Shown: in pieces, positions 1 to 6,409 of the stretch
Position numbering within the stretch: position 1 is the first letter of the stretch
Layout of the letters: the number at the start of each line of letters is the position of its first letter
DNA from: DATESZ01 sp035283845
Lineage (GTDB): Bacteria; Desulfobacterota; Syntrophia; Syntrophales; JACQWR01
NCBI GenBank assembly: GCA_035283845.1
Contig: DATESZ010000049.1
Coordinates: 1 to 10,042 of the forward strand
DNA length: 10,042 nt
Direction of reading: 5' to 3'
The notes under the pieces: model-generated
Databases searched by the model: none
The model's input: only the letters and a program-made list of their open reading frames with translations
What the model was told of the DNA's origin: nothing
Made by a program: the position numbers and the translations under genes

Positions 1-2
1 AT

Positions 3-131
3 CGCGTCTTTGATGCCCTGGATGCTGCTACAACGCAAGCCGAATTCGGCTTGGCAGAGATGGCGGCAAATAAGTTAGCAACCCGGCAACTGACCAACTG
101 GCCTTGGATTAGTGCCATCTTGAAAACGTAA
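3..131 (+). CDS. C-terminal 42 residues of an unidentified protein (5' end outside window)
   Basis: This frame is open from the left edge to a TAA at 129-131. It encodes 42 residues beginning RVFDALDAATTQAEFG and ending WISAILKT. The other two forward frames close early, one at a TGA near base 11 and the other at a TAG near base 78. The composition, rich in Ala with amphipathic helical stretches, looks like a genuine protein C-terminus, but I do not recognise the family. No domain or motif can be named. It lies upstream of a toxin-antitoxin pair, so it may be part of the same accessory segment. The extent of the gene is unknown because it starts outside the window. Confidence 0.45.
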   Translation, partial: RVFDALDAATTQAEFGLAEMAANKLATRQLTNWPWISAILKT

Positions 132-244
132 TGGAATAAGAAGATCAGACAGTCACTAAAGTCTTGGTGAACCAGTCGCTTTATTATACGGAATCCTCTT
201 AGCTCCGTCGTTACCCCAGAAGATAAAAACCTGGATCATTGAAC

Positions 245-272
245 TTGCTAAATATATAAAAACTTATATACT
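245..272 (+). promoter_or_regulatory. Candidate sigma-70 promoter of the toxin-antitoxin pair
   Basis: A -35-like TTGCTA at 245-250 is followed after 16 bases by a -10-like TATACT at 267-272. The predicted transcription start is near 279-280. That is at or just before the toxin start codon, so the toxin mRNA would have almost no leader. The -10 box overlaps an inverted repeat, as expected for an autoregulated toxin-antitoxin promoter. The call rests on consensus similarity only. Confidence 0.45.
253..270. repeat. Perfect 7-bp inverted repeat, likely antitoxin operator
   Basis: TATATAA at 253-259 and TTATATA at 264-270 are exact reverse complements separated by four bases. The right arm covers most of the putative -10 box. 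HigA-type HTH antitoxins usually bind palindromes in their own promoter, so this is a plausible autoregulatory operator. The arms are entirely A/T, which makes chance occurrence in an A/T-rich spacer a real alternative. Confidence 0.4.
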
Positions 273-284
273 GTAATAGTGACT

Positions 285-605
285 ATGAAGCCGCTGAATT
301 TTGTGGGATCGAGACTCGATGATCTTCGGAACTTCCCCGATGAAGCTCGCCGTGCTGCAGGCTTCGAACTCCGTGCGGTTCAAAGCGGAATCGAACCACG
401 CGATTGGAAACCGATGCAGGTAATCGGCCCAGGCGTGAACGAAATCCGTGTCCGCGTTTTGGGCGAGTGGCGAGTAATCTATGTTGCTAAGCTTCGCGAT
501 GCGGTTTATGTGCTTCATGCATTCCAAAAGAAGACTCGAAAAACAAGCCGGCATGATATTGATTTGGCTGGCCAACGGTACAAGCAGATTGGAGGTAACT
601 TATGA
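285..605 (+). CDS. higB: Type II toxin, RelE/HigB-like (phage Gp49-like family)
   Basis: A small basic protein of about 106 residues matching the Gp49-like branch of the RelE/ParE/HigB superfamily (PF05973/COG4679 from memory). Visible family marks are the opening KPLNFVGSRLDDLRNFP, the central WRVIYVAKLRDAVYVLHAF strand region, and the following QKKTRKT basic patch. Members cut mRNA at the ribosome, so the expected role is a translation-inhibiting toxin neutralised by the next gene. Either ATG at 285 or GTG at 279 could start it. I prefer 285 because family members begin near KPL and the candidate transcription start lies at about 279. No Shine-Dalgarno sequence is visible for either start. 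The stop overlaps the antitoxin start in an ATGA arrangement, so the two are translationally coupled. Toxin-first order is typical of HigBA. Confidence 0.85.
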   Translation: MKPLNFVGSRLDDLRNFPDEARRAAGFELRAVQSGIEPRDWKPMQVIGPGVNEIRVRVLGEWRVIYVAKLRDAVYVLHAFQKKTRKTSRHDIDLAGQRYKQIGGNL

Positions 606-886
606 GCGAGACGATTGTTAATTCTTCTGGAAATGTATTCATTGATCTCGGGTATTCTCCGGATGAAGCCGCAATTCTTCAGATACGTGCCGATCTTATG
701 GCCGATCTCCGGAAGTTCATCAAAGCCAAAAGGCTAACGCAGGCCAAGGCTGCGAAAATCCTCGGAGTTAGTCAATCCAGGGTTTCAGACTTGATCAGAG
801 GCAAATGGGAAAGATTTAGCCTCGAAATGCTTATCATCCTTGCGATGAGAGCCGGTATGCATGTCACTCTTAAAAAGGCGGCATAG
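602..886 (+). CDS. higA: HigA-like antitoxin, XRE-family helix-turn-helix
   Basis: A 94-residue protein with an XRE/Cro-type HTH at about residues 34-72. Its TQAKAAKILGVSQSRVSDL stretch is a textbook HTH, followed by a RFSLEMLIILAMRAGM helix that is characteristic of the short HigA-type antitoxins (COG5606-like). The N-terminal 30 residues probably include toxin-contacting sequence. It should bind and neutralise the upstream toxin and repress the shared promoter, likely at the 253-270 palindrome. Its ATG overlaps the toxin stop codon by one base in the usual coupled arrangement. A GGAGGT-type ribosome binding site lies at 591-596, inside the toxin's last codons. The family assignment is strong; the operator is inferred. 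Confidence 0.88.
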   Translation: MSETIVNSSGNVFIDLGYSPDEAAILQIRADLMADLRKFIKAKRLTQAKAAKILGVSQSRVSDLIRGKWERFSLEMLIILAMRAGMHVTLKKAA

Positions 887-900
887 GGACGGGGTAATCG

Positions 901-931
901 GGTAGCTGGGGATTTTTCGCCCTCAGCTACC
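901..931. terminator. Hairpin between convergent genes, possible terminator
   Basis: GGTAGCTG at 901-908 pairs with CAGCTACC at 924-931. Three more G:C pairs (909-911 with 920-922) extend the stem past a single bulged T at 923, leaving a loop of about eight bases. It lies 14 bases after the antitoxin stop and 22 bases before the end of the convergent minus-strand gene. No U-run follows directly on either strand (T-rich sequence begins only near 948), so it is not a canonical intrinsic terminator. It may still block read-through in both directions. Confidence 0.4.
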
Positions 932-953
932 ACACCACCCTGCATATTGATTT

Positions 954-1865
954 TTATATTCTCCCAGGATGATCAATTCCCGGAAGAGGTTCATCGTCTG
1001 TAAGTCGCAGATAATGACGTGCTCTGCCCGGCAGGAAAATCCCCGCAATCAGATTGTATAGGGCAAACAGTTCCAGAGAAAAGGGCAGGTAGCCGAGGTA
1101 GCCCGGCAGCGGCATCTCGAAGATACGGAGGGTGTCGAAAAAAGGGATCCTGTATATCCATTTGGGATAGGAATAAAAATTCCACATCTCCCAGAAGAAG
1201 CCGCAAATGAGGCCGCCCGTGCCAAGGGCGATGACCGGTCGCCAGTCCCCCCGGGACAGATCGTCGAGTAGCGAGCGGTTTCCCAGTTTCACGTTCATGG
1301 GCTCCAGGATGGCGTAGACGGCGCACCAGACGAAGGGGAAGAAAAATTCCGGCCAGATAAGCAGGAGGAGCAGCATGAAACAGCCGGCGGCAAACAGACC
1401 GCCCCGTACCGCCGTTGTCGGCCCGACGACCGGGCCGGGAGCGAGCCGTCGCAGCGGGCCCCAGGAACCCACCCATTCCGCCGTACCGAAAACGGCCGGC
1501 ATCACGGTGGAAAAACTCAGGGTGGAAAGCAACGCGTATTGAATATCCGTAAAGGCTTCCTCTCCGAGGTAAAACCAGTTTTGCGTCCGGAGATTGACCA
1601 ACTCGAAAAACCACCAGGCCGGGGCCGAGAAGAGAAAGAGGCCTGCATAAGCAGCGGGGCTGCGGGTCAGCAGGGAATGACCCTTCCGCCGGAAGACAAG
1701 GGCATCGACGGTGAGACAGTACCCCAGCCAAAGGGGAAAGAAACCCCAGTGGGTTCGCAGTCCCGGAAGCGACCAGTTCAGAAACCAGAACAGGATGACC
1801 AGAATGAGGCCGATCCAGCCGTGGATCGGCCATTTCCCCTTTCGCTCCGTAGCGCCTGCGGCCAT
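954..1865 (-). CDS. Uncharacterised multi-pass membrane protein
   Basis: A 303-residue protein with about eight hydrophobic segments (near residues 16-33, 41-57, 70-88, 108-126, 155-172, 174-190, 209-228 and 256-278), so it sits in the inner membrane. It is rich in Trp, Phe and Tyr. Conspicuous motifs are WWFFEL near 84-89, ILEPMN at 186-191, CGFFWEMWNFYS near 221-232 and FEMPLPGYLGYLPFSLE at 249-265. The acidic residues within the helices (E88, E188, E226, E250, E265) could bind a metal or cofactor. The pattern faintly recalls lycopene-cyclase-like membrane proteins, but I cannot assign a function. The start is well supported: a GGAGGT ribosome binding site (plus-strand 1871-1876) lies five bases before the ATG. 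It starts 15 bases after the MetE-like gene ends, so the two are probably cotranscribed. Confidence 0.8.
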   Translation of the reverse strand: MAAGATERKGKWPIHGWIGLILVILFWFLNWSLPGLRTHWGFFPLWLGYCLTVDALVFRRKGHSLLTRSPAAYAGLFLFSAPAWWFFELVNLRTQNWFYLGEEAFTDIQYALLSTLSFSTVMPAVFGTAEWVGSWGPLRRLAPGPVVGPTTAVRGGLFAAGCFMLLLLLIWPEFFFPFVWCAVYAILEPMNVKLGNRSLLDDLSRGDWRPVIALGTGGLICGFFWEMWNFYSYPKWIYRIPFFDTLRIFEMPLPGYLGYLPFSLELFALYNLIAGIFLPGRARHYLRLTDDEPLPGIDHPGRI

Positions 1866-1880
1866 CTGCGACCTCCATCT

Positions 1881-2951
1881 TCAGAACCTATGGATTTCCT
1901 GTGTATCGGGGTCAATATTAAGATATTTTGACCTGAGCTGCGTTGACAGTTTTTTAAGCCACCCATAGGCTTCTTCTACCGTTTTGAATTCATCGGGATT
2001 GAGCAGGGCGCAGGTGGCCGGCGTGAGAATGCTTTGGGAAAGTATCTGCTGTAAATCAAACCCTTCTTTTTTCAATTCCTGCCAGAGATTTTCTATATGG
2101 TGCACAAGCCCTTCCATGGATTCCTCTTTAAATTCGTCATAGTTTGCCGGGACCAACCCCCATCCGATGATCCTGCCTTCATCAAGAAACCTTTTTATGC
2201 TGCTCTTGTATTTGACGAATATCTCTCCACAGTTGTAGGCATTGAAAGAAAGGATGTCGATATCGAGGTTCAGCAGAAAATCCCAGTCCGGATTGCCGCA
2301 GAGGTGGATGCCGCGGGGGTGTTCGATCTGCGCGAAGAATCCCTCAAAATCCTTTCGCGCCATATCGTTGGTATAACCGGAGACGCTGCTGAAAATATAC
2401 TGAAGCCCCGGTTCGTCGATAAACATGAAGGCATTCTTATTTCTTTCTTTAAGTTCGCGCAACTGGACGTTTGCCTTCCGGGCCATGAAATCAAAAAGGA
2501 GGGAACGCACCTCATCATTGAAAATCACGGGTTTCTTGTTTTCATCCAGTACATTCAGGCCAAAACTTACCGGGCCTTCCAGTTGGCCGCGAATGGATAT
2601 ATATCCCGATAAATCATAGGATAAAAATTTATGATAGGTGGCGGAAAACTGTGAAGACATACGGAAAAAGTTATCGTCCTCAAGGCTCAAGAGGGCATTT
2701 TCCAACTCGGCATAAAACTTTTCCGTATGGAAATAGATCTTACGGTTTTCAGGTTCCAGAATAATTCCGGGGAAATTTTCTGAAGCCTGAGCGTACATGT
2801 CTTCGTAAAAATTCATCCGCGGCAGTTGCGGCCAGAAGGGGATATCTACACTCATGGAAACATTCAGGGCGCGCTCCATCTCCCTGTGCGGCAGTATTCC
2901 CATGCCGGTTGTGATAAGATTGCCGACAAAGGGCATGAGCACTTTTGACAT
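1881..2951 (-). CDS. UroD/MetE-fold methyltransferase-like protein
   Basis: A 356-residue single-barrel protein of the uroporphyrinogen decarboxylase/cobalamin-independent methionine synthase superfamily. It is far shorter than the roughly 750-residue two-barrel MetE, so it corresponds to the catalytic barrel only. Visible marks are the opening TTGMGILPH (14-22), IPFWPQLPRMNFYEDMY (37-53), FIDEPGLQ (177-184), the metal-site element HLC (H216, C218) and TPATC with C314. By analogy with MetE, MtaA and MtbA these His and Cys residues would bind zinc that activates a thiol acceptor for methyl transfer. The methyl donor and acceptor cannot be deduced. Asn237 lies where MetE has its zinc-ligand Glu. 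The protein is presumably cytoplasmic. An AAGGA ribosome binding site lies nine bases before the ATG. It follows the kinase gene by 37 bases and precedes the membrane-protein gene by 15. Confidence 0.8.
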   Translation of the reverse strand: MSKVLMPFVGNLITTGMGILPHREMERALNVSMSVDIPFWPQLPRMNFYEDMYAQASENFPGIILEPENRKIYFHTEKFYAELENALLSLEDDNFFRMSSQFSATYHKFLSYDLSGYISIRGQLEGPVSFGLNVLDENKKPVIFNDEVRSLLFDFMARKANVQLRELKERNKNAFMFIDEPGLQYIFSSVSGYTNDMARKDFEGFFAQIEHPRGIHLCGNPDWDFLLNLDIDILSFNAYNCGEIFVKYKSSIKRFLDEGRIIGWGLVPANYDEFKEESMEGLVHHIENLWQELKKEGFDLQQILSQSILTPATCALLNPDEFKTVEEAYGWLKKLSTQLRSKYLNIDPDTQEIHRF

Positions 2952-2988
2952 ATTATCAGTTCCTTAGTGAATCCCTGTCTATTCCCTG

Positions 2989-4740
2989 TTATTGCCGGGG
3001 CCTTGGAGGCAGGGTAATGCTGAAAATCGTTCCCCCTCCCTGCCGGTTATTTACAGTGATTTCCCCCCCGTGATTTTCTACGATCCGGTATGCAATGGCC
3101 AGCCCTAATCCGGTTCCTTTACGCTTGGTGCTGAAGAAAGGTTCGAATACCTTTCCCAGGTTTTCATGGGGAATTCCGCGCCCGTTATCGGCAATAGTAA
3201 TTTCCACAGCGGAACAATCAGGCAGCCTCTGCAGCCCAATAATAATTTCCCCGTCCTCTTCTACTGCATCCAGGGCATTTAACAGAAGATTGAGGAAAGC
3301 CTGAGAAAGCTGCTCCTGATCGGCCGCTACCTGGGGCAGCTCTTTTTCATAGTTCCGTTCTACCCTTACCTTCTTACCGGCCAGCTCCGGGGACAGTATT
3401 TTCAACGTGTAATCGATAACGTTTTCCAGGGAACAGACCTCCCGCCTGGGCTCCCTGGGACGGGCGAAATCCAGTAATTCCGTAATCACCCGATTCAGGC
3501 GATCCACCTCCCGGATCATGATGGAAGCATATTCCTGTTCCGTCTTCTGCTCCCGAAAGCGGTTCAGGAAAAATTGGGCAAAACCTCTGATGGAACTCAA
3601 AGGGTTGCGTATCTCATGGGCCATGCCGGCCGCCAGCCTTCCCACAGCCGCCAGTCGTTCGCTCCTGCGCACCTTTTCCTTTAGTTCCTCTATTTCGCGC
3701 AGGTTTCTGATGATGAGCACGGCCCCCAATTCCCGCTCCTTGTCATCCTTCAGGGGAGCAGCGCTGAGACTTAAAGGGATTCGCTCCCCGTCGCGCCTTA
3801 AGATCTCCATTTCCCGGTCACGAATAATTCGGTCTCTTGCCTCCCTGAGAAAAGATTTATCAGTATCATCAAATATTTTGTCAATCGCCTTTCCTTTCCA
3901 CCCTCCTGCTTCGGCGCCCAAAATTTCCATGGCCTGCCGGTTCATCGTAACTACATTTCCGTTTTCATCAAGAGAAATCAGGCCATCGGTCATGCTGTCC
4001 ACCACATTTTCCATATAGGTTTTTATCTGACTCAAGGTACGGTCTATCTGGTAATAGTTGTGAACAATAAAGATGAAATAAAGCGTGCCCGTTCCCATAA
4101 TGATAAGGATTGCACCCATGAGGATGATGTGGAGTATATCCTCCCGTTTTGCCGTCTCAAAGACACGGAGGCGAAAGCTAAGAATAATTATCTTATCCTG
4201 CGACCACTTCGTCAGTGGCTCCTTTCCCAGCCCGACAACATCCTTCTTTTCCCGCGCCGTGGCCAGGGGCTCCGGCGAGAAAAGGGAATGCAAAGGTTGA
4301 ATTATTTCGAAAATCCTTTCCCCTGCCGGATCATGTCCATAACGTGTTACCATGCCTTTTTCCCGTAACAAAAGGTTAAGGGAGTGACCCCCTCCGATCT
4401 TCCTCCCGGCTTCTGTAGGGGAACTGTACGCCACATTTTTTCCTTCAGAGTCGATGATAGAGATGCCTGAAATTTCCGGCTCCCGGGAGATATGCTCCAA
4501 TAGCCTGTTAAGACGCTGCACTGCATGCGGCGCCGTCGTTCCGGGAGTATCCTCCTTTACGGCCGCTTCGAGCGCGTGCATAACAACCCGCCCCTCCCGG
4601 AGAAGCGCCTCTTCCATCCTTCCCCTCTCCCGGGTGATATTGCGGTAGGTGGAAACAGCAATGACGATAAGCAGGATAGCTACAGTAGCAACTATGGTCA
4701 GGGCAGGCAGGTAAAGGGATTTATAGCGTTTTACAACCAT
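2989..4740 (-). CDS. Membrane-bound PAS sensor histidine kinase (NtrB/AtoS type)
   Basis: A 583-residue kinase when started at ATG 4740. A TTG at 4758 would add six residues, but GGTGA just before the ATG is the better ribosome binding site. Order: helix 1 (about 9-32), an extracytoplasmic sensor (about 33-201) with a Cache-like core around SGISIIDSEGKNVAYSS (91-107), helix 2 (about 202-225), a PAS domain (about 242-349, from NVVDSMTDGLISLDENG), then the kinase core. The phosphorylated His is H375 in MAHEIRNPLSS. The ATP-binding domain has the N box (N484, N488), DNGRG (518-522), FEPFFSTK (532-539) and GTGLGL (542-547), so all catalytic boxes are intact. It should autophosphorylate in response to an external small ligand and pass phosphate to a response regulator, but none is adjacent. 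It is first in an apparent operon with the MetE-like and membrane-protein genes. The ligand is unknown. Confidence 0.93.
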   Translation of the reverse strand: MVVKRYKSLYLPALTIVATVAILLIVIAVSTYRNITRERGRMEEALLREGRVVMHALEAAVKEDTPGTTAPHAVQRLNRLLEHISREPEISGISIIDSEGKNVAYSSPTEAGRKIGGGHSLNLLLREKGMVTRYGHDPAGERIFEIIQPLHSLFSPEPLATAREKKDVVGLGKEPLTKWSQDKIIILSFRLRVFETAKREDILHIILMGAILIIMGTGTLYFIFIVHNYYQIDRTLSQIKTYMENVVDSMTDGLISLDENGNVVTMNRQAMEILGAEAGGWKGKAIDKIFDDTDKSFLREARDRIIRDREMEILRRDGERIPLSLSAAPLKDDKERELGAVLIIRNLREIEELKEKVRRSERLAAVGRLAAGMAHEIRNPLSSIRGFAQFFLNRFREQKTEQEYASIMIREVDRLNRVITELLDFARPREPRREVCSLENVIDYTLKILSPELAGKKVRVERNYEKELPQVAADQEQLSQAFLNLLLNALDAVEEDGEIIIGLQRLPDCSAVEITIADNGRGIPHENLGKVFEPFFSTKRKGTGLGLAIAYRIVENHGGEITVNNRQGGGTIFSITLPPRPRQ

Positions 4741-5058
4741 CAGTTCACCGGAACGCAATCTTCATTTGAAAATGCACCTCTAATATCATCTGATCCCACT
4801 GTAGAAAACCTCCATACTATTCAGGGGATCATGAAGCATAGCTGCTTCGTACTTTAATTTTTGCTTGACAGCAAGGTCTAATTTAGTGTACCGAAAGCGA
4901 ACTTTTTGCCGACGGCGGGCAGTGACCTCACACCTTTTATCGGTGGAAATCAGCTTGAAGGCTATACCGTTTGCATCTTCATTAGACAGCCTCACGGTCA
5001 TCCAGGATGACTATTTATATTGGTTTTGCAAGTGATTTTTCTCGCGGGTTTCTGATAT
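4741..5058. other. Divergent intergenic region between kinase operon and nuo operon
   Basis: About 318 bases separate two divergent starts, so promoters for both operons are expected here. On the plus strand a perfect TTGACA lies at 4865-4870, but I see no good -10 box 16-18 bases beyond it. No convincing promoter is visible for the minus operon. A small hairpin lies at 4831-4850. A minus-strand open frame of 71 codons (5001-4786) begins without a clear ribosome binding site and resembles nothing I know, so I do not call it a gene. I see no tRNA, recognisable riboswitch or mobile element. Confidence 0.5.
4831..4850. repeat. Inverted repeat in the divergent intergenic region
   Basis: GAAGCA at 4833-4838 and TGCTTC at 4843-4848 are exact reverse complements around a four-base TAGC loop. 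One G-U type pair and one A-T pair extend the stem to eight pairs. A T-rich stretch begins a few bases later on the plus strand (4852-4862). It could be a regulator site between the divergent operons or a weak terminator, and a stem this short can also occur by chance. Confidence 0.3.
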
Positions 5059-5412
5059 ATGATTGAATACGTCGCCATCCTTATCATGATGTGTTTTGCC
5101 GTTCTTATTGCCTCTCTCATCGTAGGCGCTTCACATCTTCTCGGTCACAGGATATACAAAAGAGCCAAACTTTCCACCTATGAATGCGGCATGCAGACCA
5201 TTGGCCCCACTCGGATGAAAATAAATATCCGCTATTACATCATAGCCATGCTTTTCCTCATCTTCGACATCGAAATCATGTTCCTGTACCCCTGGGCGCT
5301 GGTTATGGGGGGGCTGAAATTGTTCGGTTTTGTGGAGATGCTGATTTTTGTAGCCGTCCTCTTTGTCGGTTATATATACGTGTGGAAGAAAGGGGCTTTG
5401 GAATGGGAGTAG
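5059..5412 (+). CDS. nuoA: NADH-quinone oxidoreductase (complex I) subunit A
   Basis: A 117-residue membrane subunit of complex I with three helices (about 2-26, 60-82 and 86-109). The conserved loop cysteine is C43 in YECG. The membrane acidic residues are D70 and E72 in FDIEIMFLYPW, matching the functionally important pair in E. coli NuoA, and the tail has the family's KGALEWE. NuoA packs against NuoH near the quinone cavity in the cytoplasmic membrane. Length and motifs are normal. It is the first gene of the nuo run. The ribosome binding site is weak (GCGGG about 10 bases upstream), but no other start fits. The 3' end overlaps nuoB by 10 bases. Confidence 0.97.
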   Translation: MIEYVAILIMMCFAVLIASLIVGASHLLGHRIYKRAKLSTYECGMQTIGPTRMKINIRYYIIAMLFLIFDIEIMFLYPWALVMGGLKLFGFVEMLIFVAVLFVGYIYVWKKGALEWE

Positions 5413-5897
5413 AAGATAGGGCGGCCGACTCTTTGCAAGACGTCATAAACTGGGCGAGGAAAAATTCCATATGGCCGGTAACCTTCGGACTTGCCTGCTG
5501 CGCTCTGGAGATGATGGTCGCCAGCTCGGCAACCTATGACATTGCCCGTTTCGGCGCGGAAGTCTTCCGGCCATCCCCCCGGCAAGCTGACCTGATGATT
5601 GTCGCCGGAACGGTGACAAAAAAAATGGCGCCCATGCTGAAGCGCATCTACGAACAGATGCCGGAGCCTAAATGGGTGATCGCCTATGGGGCCTGTGCAT
5701 GTACGGGGGGAATTTTTCAAACCTACAATGTGGTTCAGGGCGTCGACCAGATCATCCCTGTGGATGTATACGTTCCCGGTTGTCCCCCCCGTCCGGAAGG
5801 ACTTCTTAAAGGGCTTATCAGTCTCCAGGAAAAGATCGCGGCGGAGCCGGCGGGACTGAGAAACCTTCTCTATTTACCATGGGGGAAGAATGGATAG
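5403..5897 (+). CDS. nuoB: NADH-quinone oxidoreductase subunit B (N2 cluster)
   Basis: A 164-residue subunit carrying cluster N2, the last iron-sulfur centre before quinone. The four ligands are visible: the tandem C32-C33 in ACCALEMM, C98 in YGACACTGG and C127 in PGCPPRPE. An additional C100 follows the third ligand. The frame stays open upstream into nuoA, but the start is set at ATG 5403: it has a strong AAAGGGG ribosome binding site seven bases upstream, and the protein then has normal family length. It overlaps nuoA by 10 bases and nuoC by 8, so translation is probably coupled. It forms the peripheral-arm Q-module with NuoC, NuoD and NuoI. Confidence 0.97.
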   Translation: MGVEDRAADSLQDVINWARKNSIWPVTFGLACCALEMMVASSATYDIARFGAEVFRPSPRQADLMIVAGTVTKKMAPMLKRIYEQMPEPKWVIAYGACACTGGIFQTYNVVQGVDQIIPVDVYVPGCPPRPEGLLKGLISLQEKIAAEPAGLRNLLYLPWGKNG

Positions 5898-6387
5898 GTG
5901 CATGGCCGGTGACCTGCTGAAGGAAAAATTCCCGGAGGCAATACTGAGCATCGAAGAATTCCGAAGGGAAACAAGTATCACCGTCGATAGGGGAAGGATC
6001 AGGGATGTGATGGCTTTCCTGAAGGAGAGCGAAAACCTTTTTTATGATCTGCTGCTTGACCTTGCCGGTGTGGACTTTGAAGGCACTTCCCCCCGCTTCA
6101 TGATCGCCTATCTTTTGCACAGCACGAAATTCAACAAAAAACTCCGGATCAAGACAATGGTGGCGGAAGGCGTTCCCATGGATACGGTAAGCGATATCTG
6201 GAAGTCCGCTAACTGGATGGAACGGGAAGTCTACGACATGTTCGGGATAAAATTCAACAATCATCCGGACTTAAGGCGTATTCTGCTTACGGATGATTTT
6301 GTCGGCCACCCCTTAAGAAAGGATTTTCCCGTGGAAGGGCCGGACTTCGGTCAACCATTCAACGTTTGTTTAGAGGAAGAGCGATAA
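5890..6387 (+). CDS. nuoC: NADH-quinone oxidoreductase subunit C
   Basis: A 165-residue 30-kDa-type subunit, separate from NuoD rather than fused as in E. coli. The family signature is clear: DLAGVDFEG (57-65), WMEREVYDMFGIKF (109-122), HPDLRRIL (125-132) and GHPLRKDFP (139-147). It has no cofactor and holds the Q-module together with NuoB and NuoD. The ATG at 5890 follows a GGGGGA stretch by about four bases. A second ATG at 5902 (residue 5) is a possible alternative start. It overlaps nuoB by 8 bases and is followed after 22 bases by nuoD. Confidence 0.96.
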   Translation: MDRCMAGDLLKEKFPEAILSIEEFRRETSITVDRGRIRDVMAFLKESENLFYDLLLDLAGVDFEGTSPRFMIAYLLHSTKFNKKLRIKTMVAEGVPMDTVSDIWKSANWMEREVYDMFGIKFNNHPDLRRILLTDDFVGHPLRKDFPVEGPDFGQPFNVCLEEER

Positions 6388-6409
6388 CGTTTTAGAGGGC
6401 ATCAGATAG

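Noticed and set aside
264..575. Minus-strand open frame opposite the toxin gene
   Set aside because: It lies almost wholly opposite a well-supported toxin coding frame, has no ribosome binding site or family resemblance, and is best explained as a shadow.
991..1878. Long minus-strand open frame overlapping the membrane-protein gene in another frame
   Set aside because: Its product is Arg/Pro/Gly-rich with no coherent membrane or domain pattern. The 954-1865 frame has clean hydrophobic helices and a good ribosome binding site.
2097..2612. 171-codon plus-strand open frame inside the MetE-like gene
   Set aside because: It is antisense to a gene with clear superfamily motifs. Its translation shows no recognisable domain.
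4786..5001. 71-codon minus-strand open frame in the divergent intergenic region
   Set aside because: It has no clear ribosome binding site, is very basic in its middle part, and matches no family I know. It is kept only as a note in the intergenic entry.
5184..5402. Upstream extension of the nuoB frame into nuoA
   Set aside because: The 73 extra residues are His/Arg/Pro-rich out-of-frame nuoA sequence. Family length and the ribosome binding site place the nuoB start at 5403.
5403..5412. nuoA/nuoB overlap as a possible frameshift or gene fusion
   Set aside because: nuoA ends with its normal KGALEWE tail and nuoB has its own ribosome binding site, so this is ordinary coupled overlap.
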